Assembly (NCBI GenBank): GCA_022747635.1
Contig: JAKTNV010000014.1
Coordinates: 10,980,610-11,044,609, forward strand
Direction: 5' to 3'
Length of the DNA: 64,000 nucleotides
Origin: Hetaerina americana
Lineage: Eukaryota > Arthropoda > Insecta > Odonata > Calopterygidae
Under the pieces are notes generated by a model. The model was not told where the DNA came from. It was given only the letters and a program-made list of their open reading frames with translations, and made no database searches. The position numbers and the translations under genes were made by a program. Numbering within the stretch: position 1 is the first letter of the stretch; each line of letters begins with the position of its first letter. Positions 45,011-54,435 of this stretch are shown here, in pieces.

Positions 45011-47797
45011 CCCAAATTGTCCTGTTACCTGCCGATCTCTTTCATTCCTCCATTCATCCCTGATTGAAATACTAATGGTGTTTTCATTGCGCACATAAAC
45101 GGAAAAGATTTTCGTCATATAACCGAAAAAATCGAAGAAACAACAATTTAATAGATAGATTAGATAATATCACCATTATCTTGCTCGTATATTTAAAGAA
45201 TAAACTTGACAAAACAGCGCCTTATAAAGCCTTAAACATAATACATTTCTACCAAGAAGGAAATCTAGTAGAACAGGTAAATGGTTAGTAGAATATCTAA
45301 CATTTAGACGCTGAGATGAGAGTAAATCCAAGTAAACACAGACCTATCCCTCACGCATCAATTTCATGAAATTATTTACGACCTGCATATTAAGTCACTT
45401 TGAATATGATACATCTCGATAAGTCAAGATGAAAAATCAGCATGGACTTCAGACAGATAAATAGCGCTTTTACTGCATTTCAGTTTACTAGTGAAAATAA
45501 TGAAATCAATTCTAGATTTATGTGGGATAAAACATGCTTTGATGCGACGACTAAGAAAGTCAAGTGAATTTAGACACCACTGTGATAGTTACAAGTATTA
45601 ATTGATGGCAGTTCTTAAACGGTTGTTTAGCAAGGGTCGTTTAAAATGGCTTTAGCTTCAAAAAAACTCCACAAGAAAAAATTTTCAGTTATTTTTTTAA
45701 GGTGATTGAAAATAAAAAGAATTAATTTCATTGAGCAACAAGGGTAATAAATAAATCAAGCATTAAAATATTTCAAAAAATTATTTTTAACTCTTACTTA
45801 AGATATCATTTGGGAATATGCCTGTCGGAAAGTGTTCAAGGGCTATCAGTTAACTCATAAACAATTGTAACGTTAAATGAGATGACATTTTCAATAGTGA
45901 TGCTATTCTATAAGACATTTGGCATTTACTGTTAGGGTACATATGTGGCCCTTCAGAGTAAAGCTTACTTTATGAATAAGCTTCAGAGCCATGAATAAAT
46001 AAAAAGAACTGTAAAAAAGACAATATTATTCAATTAGCAGTAAATGCTAATGAATGAAAATCTAAAAAATATTTGACGCAAATTCGTCTAGATAAGCCAA
46101 GTAAAAGGTTCAAATATAGTCTAAAAGTGTTTTTAAAACTTATGTACAGACTATAATACATACATTTTAATAAGGCATCTTTCTTCAAGATTTCAATCGC
46201 GCACTACGGTATCACTTCACCCCACTTCTGCTCCGAAGATACAGAGCAGTCAATTGACCAGTATTTAATTGTAAAGCCAAAACATCTGTTTCCGCAGAAA
46301 CAGCAACCTACGTTTCTGAATAGAGCTCCCTTATAATCAGGCAAATTAAGAGGGCCTATCCTTAATTCATTGAAAGGAGTTTAATTGCTATCCGACCAAC
46401 CGGAATTTTTATATCTTACATATTAATTTACTATACTCTGGTTTTATGTATGTTTTATCCACATTATCAAACATCTACCTTAGTGTACAAATATAGAGAA
46501 ATTTCGGATTAGTTTTTCATGCGGATAAGTATGACTTACAGTACGTTCATTAGTATGGATGGACTGACATAGATTAAGATTTGACCAACAAAAGAGTAAG
46601 TTAAAATTTTTTGATTGAAAGAATTTGTGTGTATATGATAAATAAAGGTGCGAATATGGATAAAACAGAAATTACAGCGGACATAACTCAGTGAGGGAGA
46701 TAAATGGATAAGCGATGACTATTAAGCATTCCCCGGAACCGCTCATCCGAATGCATATGGTAGTGTTTAAGTTACTTGTGAGCACCCCAAGGAACATACG
46801 CAGCTAGTAAGTTTGTCACCTTCTCTTGTGTGGGCGTAGGTCTTTAAAGCGGCGTATCGATGAATCTTAAAACCACGCTGTGGCCCTCGCTTTAGGCCAT
46901 AAGATGTATTGCGTCACTTGAGCAATGAACGAAAAGTATTTTTGTTCTTATAATAATAACTTATCATATATAATTAATAGCTGAACCTAGACTTTATTAC
47001 GCGATGCCGTAAGGCAAATATGTCTTAAGGTGCCTACAGAGAAAAAGAGCATGTTTTAGAGAATTAAGGTAAAAAAAGGTGTGTCCTAAAAGTAGCGGTA
47101 TCCATCAATTGTCATTAAAGTACAAATAAACTGACATATTAAAACAAGGAGAGCAATGTTAAATTTAAACTCTCCCACAACGAGAGCGTGAATTATATAA
47201 TTCTGTTTTGGACTATGTTCCGTTCATTGTGAACTATTTAAAACGATCAGAGAAAAAAGTTTTGCCTGACCCAGGTACGCACAAACAAAACAATAAAGAA
47301 CACATTTAAAGTAGGGGTTTTCCACTTTAAAGTTAAAGTGAAATTGAAAATATTGATTCCAAAAAATTGAAAGCTAATACAGAAAATATGGATTCCCGTG
47401 TAGGATCCTAAAAATATTCTTATAGTTTTATGTTAATAGTTTTGGATTATGTTGAAGACAAGTAATATGGGATATTCTGTAGAAATTACTTTAGAAGACG
47501 CTGGAACAAATAATTGTAAGAAGGAAAAACTTCGATTGTCTACTGAAAACATGATCGTCAGATCATATGCAGAAGATTTTTTTCAATTAAAAAATCCGAC
47601 AGTAGAAATATTGGTGAGCAGGTGAGTTTTGATAGAAAAATTGTAACAAAAAAAACAAAAAACCAAAATTATGCAACTGTTGGCTATGAGCATTCGAAAG
47701 TTCATCCAAATGTAGAACTTAATTTTGCTGACATACATCAGCAGATATGTATTAATCATTCAATAAATTAATTCCCGATTTTTGTTATTACTTTTAT
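45011..47797. other. Non-coding stretch, nothing recognised
   Basis: AT-rich sequence. 46730-46920 has more balanced composition but no reading frame, RNA or repeat I recognise. Confidence 0.45.
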
Positions 47798-47809
47798 ATA
47801 TGTAACAAT

Positions 47810-48091
47810 AGTGGGTCGCAGTAGCCCAGGGGGTAGAGCGTTGGACTGCTGACCGAAGGGTCCCGGGTTCGATTCCCGGGGAAGGCACTCTGCGCACCTG
47901 CAGCTCCACCCAAGCTAAGGTGATTTTTCGGGTTCCAGATGCTCCTAGGAGACCATAACCGGCACAGGGAAAGGAACTGGCCCCCCTTCCCTGATGTATG
48001 AATTTCACACGCCGAATAGGGCTTAGTACTGGGTGAACCACTCCCATCACCTACCAAATCGACCTTCGAGTTGAATGCTGTGTTCTGTGTG
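47810..48091 (+). mobile_element. Full-length tRNA-derived SINE, family S2
   Basis: 282 bp flanked by a 12-bp target duplication ATATGTAACAAT (47798-47809 and 48092-48103). The head looks like a tRNA: box A TAGCCCAGGGGGTAGAGCG, an anticodon stem-loop around GGACTGCTGACC (GCT in the anticodon position, as in tRNA-Ser), and box B GGGTTCGATTCCC. It is followed by a unique body and no poly-A tail. The intact A and B boxes form a plausible internal RNA polymerase III promoter. Confidence 0.92.
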
Positions 48092-48103
48092 ATATGTAAC
48101 AAT

Positions 48104-51100
48104 TATAGTTTTGAATTAAAATTATATATTTATGCACCAGTATCCTCATTCACCAGTATTTCCTATTGAAATGCACTCAACGAAATTATCATACCTAAAT
48201 TGAAGGAAATCACTTCGGGCCCTCTTTCTTCTTAGTATACGTTAGCAGAAGGTGTTCCAATATATAAATTTTTCCCAAAATGGGTAGAAAAAGAATCAAT
48301 GTCTTATCATTGGATTTTATAGAAAATTTTTATACATTGCATCACCGTTCTGTTAAGGCATTAAAAATTATAAATAGTTCATCAAATAGTCGAAGTCATA
48401 ATTACTACGTCACGTCAAAATGTTTGCCAAGCACGCTTCCCATATCTGCACTGGTTCTTCAATAAATAGTGACAGATTTACTTTTGTTTGTTTAAATTCC
48501 TTTGAAGGATGCTTGTTTCGTTGGATGACTGAAGAACTTGGATTTTATGTTTTATTTTGACAATCACCGGAAAGAGCTACTAAGTTTTCATCTCGTCGAG
48601 GTGTTTGCGAGGATGTTTGACGAATCCTGGGGCAGCTTGGAATCCGTACGACGGCGGCGAAAATGTTTATCCGTCGACTTCTCAATCGAATGTCATTGGC
48701 CAAGCCGATGCAGCGAAAACATTTCCAAATTAAAGCCTGGGGCCGAGTCAACAGTGACCGGCCTTCCGGTCCGTCGAATTTGCATCGATCTGACCCTTTC
48801 CCTCCCCCTCGCCGTTCACCCCACGCATCCCCGCTCTCCTTCAGAACTCGCCGCCCCCGCCGATGGCGGTAGGGCGGGGGACTCGGGGTTGTTGACCGAC
48901 TCACATATGCCCCAATTTTTTTATGTCACCGCAAACGTCTTATATATCCGTGCTACAACCGTGCGCGGCGAGTTTTATTTGTTACGAGGAGGGCGAGGGA
49001 TTGGGGGGAGGGCGGGGGCGGAGAGAGGACACTGGAAAACGCACGCGGTGAGCAGCGATAAAAATTTTAAAAGAGTGGAGAGAGAGTCGTAATAAAAAGC
49101 CATGTACGTGAGGACTGCGGGAACCAGATGAGAAATGCACTCATGAAAATTAAATCTTGATTAAATTAAACTGTTCCATCACTAAGTCGTTTCATTTTAG
49201 GTTTGAAAGATGAAAAAAAATTAAATTGTACCACCACCAGAGGCTATCTATTTGGACAAACATGCATCAATAACAGTAAAATCACGTTCATTTCGACAAT
49301 AGAGTCAGATAATTTCTGAGAGACTAAGTCACATTCAATGGAAGTTTAGGACATGAAAATAAAAGATTTTTCATCCCTATATGAAGAATTATGGGAGGCA
49401 GATTTTCACTTAAACAATTTTAGGAATATTTGTCTCGAGCTATTTGATGATAGGTAAATACATAATAAATGTAATAAAATCGACTTGAGAAATCTAAAAT
49501 TTGTAAAATTCCATCTTAATGCAGTGAACTCAATCCAAATACATATTATTATTACCCACATTAAATGTAAACGAATCATAATGATAGATTAAGTCAGTAA
49601 TTTAAGGTGGTCCAATAAAATATAAATTATTCATAATATGGCATTAGGTCAGTTCTTTAAGTTAAACATAATTCAAACCAGGTTCTACTCGTTACTTGAA
49701 CGTTATACCCTTTGGTGAACCCATTGCTTTAGTACTCAGTTTGGCTACATGTATGTGCAGGGGGCTCGAATGCAATTTTTAAATTTATTATTTAATTCGT
49801 GATATTTAATCATAAAATAAATTTTCTGGAGAACAGTTTTTGGAGCGATTTTATCCATATCTACTCACGTTCTGAGTTGAATTACGATGCCTCATGTGTA
49901 AAAACTCAATGTAAAGGCACACGAAAAGAGTATGAAAAAATAAAAATTAATCAACATCAAACCAAAAGAGATAACAAAGAAGCATCAAATTGTTTCTGCT
50001 AGGATGAAAGCCCAAAAACGTAGTCGATCAAGAGGGTCAAGGGCTGTGAGAATACCCCTAAAATGACATTTCTGATACCGAAACGGAAATATGGGGAAAA
50101 TATTTATTACTATATTTACAATCTCTTTTTTTATTTTTTGTTCAAAGTTGTATGGAATTAAAGAAAAGGATTGCTTCCAGGGTGGAGATCTTGATTAACA
50201 TTCTTTAAATATATTCACTGTATTTGCTTCAACAATTATATTTGTAAAATGCGACTGAAGTTTCATATCTTTGTTCATTTCGCAATGCTTCCTTGACATC
50301 TTCCGTATTTCATCGTCCAGGTCAGATAGGGTAATATTATTTTAGCTCGCACATATGTGCACAGATATTCCGTGTTGTTGGAGACTAAAATTGCTTAAAG
50401 ATAATACTCTTGCCAAGAACACCTCGTCCAGCGAAATTCTAATCCGTAGAATATTTATAAATTTACAGTTTTGCAGGAATTAATAAGTCACAGAAAATAG
50501 GATAGTAGGATAAAATTAGACTGGAAACAGATATATAATGGCTAAACTAAATTTGACGAATTAGAGCAAATTCCAGAATCATCGATAACGAAATCTGTTG
50601 GACGTTTTGACACCTCGAGTACTATAAGCACAGCTTTAGGAATAAATATTTTAAGAAAATGTTAGTTATAATCTAAATATACCGATTAAGAATGCCAAGA
50701 AATCAGAAATATAAACTTACTGTTTATGAGTAGTGTGGGTCATTACATTGACCTGAATGACTCCTAATATTTCTAGCTGATTATCTTCATCAACCTTGCG
50801 TCAAAATTATATTTAAATTTGTTGCATTTATTTAATTCTACTATATGAAATTTTAAAAATACCTTGTATTTCTTGGGTTCAAAAATAATTATAACCCATT
50901 TACTTGAATCGCATCAAGTCTCCAAAAGTTTTTAAGCCGTGCTTAACGGCCTCCAAATGAATGTTTGTTAAGGTTTTTAAAACTTTGCAGTAGATGCATA
51001 GAGTATGTGACGAACCGGAATGAATATCATTGCTTAGCGCCCTTAACGGTCAAAGCTGAGCCGCTCTGAACTCATTCCGCGACTATTTTGCTAAACCAGT

Positions 51101-52542
51101 TCCACATTCACTTCCGGGAGTCCCCAAGTGCCCGCACATCCTGGGTACTCCCCTCTAAGTGTGGGACTCGCAGCCGTATAAAAAAGGGTTAAAGCTTAGA
51201 CTGAAGCGCAAATACTACGTAAAACGTCACTACGACCATGTTTGATACCCCTGTTGATACTCCACTGCACTTGTTTATTTCTTTCGGTCACTTTTCACCA
51301 TCCTATGTCTCTTACTTCCGCTTTTGGTAGTTTTCTTACATAAAAGTGGCAGTAAGTCTTATAACCGCGAGCCTCTGAGATAGAATCTATGATATTTCCC
51401 GAAAATTAGTTTATTTTTAAGTTTTAATTAATTTCATTTTATCATGGCGTTAGGCATCGCAAGATCTTTTAAAATGGTATATCTTTGTTAGCGTCTGCTA
51501 AAATTAAATTTTTTAGATGGTGAAAGCTGTTTCGCCCGACGACTATTGACACCCTTATGTTAATGAATACTTAGGTAAATAGGATTGTTAATTATTGCTC
51601 ATCAATAAAATACTATAGATCTGCGTCCGTGAAGAAACTCGACTCGTATGATTTTACATTAGGTCAACTGACTTCCATGGAAGTTTTGTGAAATCAATTA
51701 AATGAAAATGGATATGCTGTCACAAAACCAGTACAGATAACGTATGAAGAAGACCCGTAAATGCTGTAATGCAGCATAGGAATATTAGCACGAATAACAT
51801 AAGTTTATGAAGGTCGACCATAATGATTTCTTAACATATTTTATTTCATCGGTAAGATTACATATTTATATCAAGATATTTAAGTCCACCAACGAAATGG
51901 AATATGAAATATTTTGGCGCCCTCTTTCTAAGTACACACATTTCGTGTTACGAGCCATCTATGAACGGGGGTACGAAAATCATAGGTGAATCTAAAATGG
52001 CAGCCAAATCAATAGTTTCCTAAATATTTGAATGGTTACTTTTTTATTTTATGCGAATTCCTTCCTCTCAACCGATGTATCGTTTGCTGCTTTATTTTAA
52101 TAAGACGTAGATCACTGATGACACACGTGGGTAACACGAAGTCTGACGGTGCGGGAGGAGTGATGCGCCGAAAGGTAAGGCCTTTTGCATGCGTCCAAAC
52201 ATAACGTAGGGAATGTGAACTAGGAGAGAATAGATAACCGTTCCGTGTCTTTCGCCTCGAATATAAATACCACCACTCCACAGGTTATACCGAGCGAATG
52301 AGGGAGGTGAGAAAGGTGCAAAGGGCAAGGGCAACATCGATCAGCCACCACCGGTTGCTTACTCCTCCCCCGCTCGAGAAAATGCGATGCAAAATCCGTG
52401 ACCGCGTATTATGTCCAAAAACGTTTGGAATCTGACCTTTAATCCTTGATGAAAGAAGTGTGGTTGCGCCACGTTTAAACAGTATCGATGTTCCCACATT
52501 ATTCACAAAAAGGAAGTAATTGAAAATCTTGCAAAATGCCAA
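48104..52542. other. Non-coding stretch with CpG-rich patch at 48560-49090
   Basis: 48560-49090 is GC-rich with many CpG and overlapping frames on both strands (longest 184 codons at 48538-49092), none with a domain. It includes a TATATA-like stretch near 48940 and is the strongest candidate here for a host promoter or first exon. The remainder is AT-rich without recognised features. Confidence 0.4.
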
Positions 52543-52590
52543 CATGAAACGATTCAATTGTTCCCGGCTCAACCTTGTGGCAATTCATTT

Positions 52591-52627
52591 TAATTAAATG
52601 AAGAATACAATGTATCTTTCCACTGTC
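52591..52627 (-). repeat. Penelope-like terminal inverted repeat, left
   Basis: Exact 37-bp reverse complement of 58006-58042. Confidence 0.95.
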
Positions 52628-52918
52628 CACCGGGCGGAGGAACACAAACGCTGTTTCAGGAACTGTGACCTCAAGCAATCACACTTCGCCAAACATCTAT
52701 GGGAAGAAAACCATGGGAGTGATTTCAACTCGGAACTCTTACACCAGATGGAAAAAGGAATGAGGATGGACAAGTGGGAAGAGCTCGAAATCAGGAAGAA
52801 TTTAAAAACGGGTCATTTGGTTAACGATTTATTGTTTGGATACCTCTCCCCAATCCTGGAAGTAACCCTTTCCCTCACAGATAGACCCAACAAACCCCCC
52901 CAACCCACCCCACTGTAA
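52628..52918 (+). pseudogene. Penelope-like endonuclease C-terminal fragment (first of two)
   Basis: Encodes EEHKRCFRNCDLKQSHFAKH followed by LWEENHG and MRMDKWEELEIRKNLK, which matches the end of Penelope-type GIY-YIG proteins (EHxRxxR, then SxxAxHxxxxxH, then a conserved ExxxI). It begins just inside the 37-bp inverted end and lacks the GIY-YIG core and RT. Its sequence differs from the second fragment at 53041, so it comes from a different copy or family. A pyrimidine-rich spacer (52919-53040) follows. Confidence 0.65.
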
Positions 52919-53040
52919 ACCAACCAAGCACCTGTCCTGACGCTTTACTCCCCTCTCCCCCCTCCCCATCAACGCCGACGCAACTCCATTTTCTTTCGCC
53001 TCCTTCTCCCCCCTCTCTCACCCACCCCTCCTCTCCCTCA

Positions 53041-53403
53041 TGAATGGTATATAAGTGGAATGAGTATGGGACCCGGGAAATCAACTTGGCCCTTAAAAGG
53101 GCCTTCACAAATCCTGAAGGTAGGAGAGAAGAGGCAGAAAAACCTATTGCAAGGGCCTGCATCCCGTTTGTCTCTACGATTTCCAATAAAATCTCAAGGA
53201 TATTAAGGAAATACAAGGTGGAAACTATCCACAAACCGATAAGGAAGCTGCAATCAGTCCTTGACACGGCTAAAGACAAACGGGGATTGAAGACCTCAGG
53301 AGTGTACCGGATTCCTTGCAAGTGCGGCCAAGCATACATTGGGGAGACCGGCCGCACCATAGAAACAAGCCTAAAGGAACACGAGAGGTGCATCAGGTTA
53401 ATA
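53041..53403 (+). pseudogene. Penelope-like GIY-YIG endonuclease, first part (continues at 57302)
   Basis: After an RT-connecting segment (IPFVSTISNKISRILRKYKV) comes the GIY-YIG core SGVYRIPCKCGQAYIGETGR followed by EHERCIRL. The two tyrosines, the CxC typical of Penelope endonucleases and the GxTGR-like arginine are visible. The frame is cut after the leucine by the LINE-C insertion at 53404. It resumes in the same frame at 57302, so the two halves were one gene. Confidence 0.82.
53398..53403. repeat. Target-site duplication of LINE-C, left copy
   Basis: TTAATA at 53398-53403 recurs at 57296-57301. Removing LINE-C and one copy restores a continuous endonuclease reading frame. Confidence 0.85.
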
Positions 53404-53439
53404 ATGATCATATTCTAAGAAAATGATCATATTCTAAGA
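53404..53439 (+). repeat. Short tandem duplication at the LINE-C 5' end
   Basis: ATGATCATATTCTAAGA occurs twice with a 19-bp period; the second copy runs directly into the ORF1 start codon at 53439. Confidence 0.9.
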
Positions 53440-54431
53440 TGGCGTCAACTTTGGCCGTACAACGATGTGGCTCTTGTAAAACACGACTCGAAGTACGTGA
53501 TATGGTCGTTAGTTGCGATATTTGCTCGTGTGTATATCACCATAAATGCTCCGGCTTAAGTGATATAATATTAAAAGCTCTCTCGGACTGCCATGACATT
53601 TACTGGAAGTGTTTTTTATGCCGTGTAAATAAGCCCAATATTTACAATATGGCGGCCGACATTGAAAAATTGAAAATGGAGTTACAAGCTCTCCAATCTA
53701 CCGGATCCACGGAAAGTACTACCTTGCAGCCAATTGCAAAGGAAGCTGTAACGTTGTCTACGGAATTGAAACCTGAAGTCAACGAGCAATTAGGCCTCAA
53801 TAGTGACAACTCCGATTTGTGCCCCAAAAATGTAAACGCAAAATTTAACACCATGAGTTTCAAATCCATCGTTACTGACGAGGAAGGTTTTCAAAAGGTG
53901 AGTTACAAGAGAAATAAACGCAAACGTAATACGGTTTTTGGGAGTTCTAAGCAGCCTGCTGTTACGTGCAATTTTGTGGGAGTGCCTCGCAAGACTCTCT
54001 TCTACGTTGGTCGTGTCCAGTCCAATGCAACGCCTGATGACATCGTGAAGCATCTGTCCGGAATATTTCCTGGAAATGACTTCAAATGTGAAAGTTTGAG
54101 AGTTGGTGAAGTTTATAGTTCCTTTAAACTCTGTGCGCCAATTAGCCTTAAGGATCAACTTCTTAAAGAAGATATTTGGCCAGTAGAAGTGAAAGTTGGG
54201 AAATTTTACCCCCCAAAACCGCGGAAACTGACCCCTACTCATGAAGAGACAGAGAATATTCCTGAAGGGTCAGCTGCGGTGGTAAATCCGAACTCCGAGT
54301 TGAAAACTAGTGATGCGCCGGTATCCACCTCAATAACAACGGGCCACACCGATAACACTATGGAAAAGTGTTCCTTAGAGAAACGTGTTACCCGCCTCCA
54401 AACGGGAATATCAAAACCCAAGTCCTTTTGA
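53439..54431 (+). CDS. LINE-C ORF1: PHD-finger and RRM-like RNA-binding protein
   Basis: 330 codons from ATG at 53439 (context AAGATGG). Residues about 10-61 form a C4HC3 PHD finger: C10, C13, C26, C29, H34 or H35, C37, C58, C61. A short coiled-coil-like helix follows (IEKLKMELQALQ). Residues about 180-265 resemble an RRM-type fold (KTLFYVGRVQSNATPDDIVK, then VEVKVGKFYPP), as in ORF1 proteins of CR1/Jockey LINEs that coat element RNA. The C-terminus is Ser/Thr-rich. It stops at UGA (54429-54431), and the next codons continue in the same frame into the endonuclease without a new AUG, so the ORF1 product may be both a free protein and the N-terminus of a readthrough polyprotein. Confidence 0.9.
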   Translation: MASTLAVQRCGSCKTRLEVRDMVVSCDICSCVYHHKCSGLSDIILKALSDCHDIYWKCFLCRVNKPNIYNMAADIEKLKMELQALQSTGSTESTTLQPIAKEAVTLSTELKPEVNEQLGLNSDNSDLCPKNVNAKFNTMSFKSIVTDEEGFQKVSYKRNKRKRNTVFGSSKQPAVTCNFVGVPRKTLFYVGRVQSNATPDDIVKHLSGIFPGNDFKCESLRVGEVYSSFKLCAPISLKDQLLKEDIWPVEVKVGKFYPPKPRKLTPTHEETENIPEGSAAVVNPNSELKTSDAPVSTSITTGHTDNTMEKCSLEKRVTRLQTGISKPKSF

Positions 54432-54435
54432 CTAG
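54426..54435 (+). promoter_or_regulatory. Candidate stop-codon readthrough site (UGA CUA G)
   Basis: ORF1 ends UUU UGA CUA G. The UGA-CUAG context is a known readthrough-promoting signal in animal genes. ORF1 (from 53439) and ORF2 (to 57197) share one frame: 3759 bases, 1253 codons including this internal stop. The APE endonuclease begins only a few residues after the stop (catalytic Asn in CQNVR), and the first AUG in ORF2 is at 54660, inside the endonuclease. Starting there would lose active-site residues. Confidence 0.75.

Noticed and set aside
47811..47884. A functional tRNA-Ser gene
   Set aside because: The tRNA-like head continues into a SINE body, the whole unit is bracketed by a 12-bp target duplication, and a fragment of the same body occurs at 38770. 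The acceptor ends do not pair well.
48538..49092. A 184-codon host protein
   Set aside because: No domain, overlapping frames of similar length on the other strand, and composition explained by the GC-rich patch.
52090..52400. A gene or SINE in the more GC-balanced stretch before the Penelope element
   Set aside because: No tRNA-like boxes, no second copy in the window and no domain in any frame.
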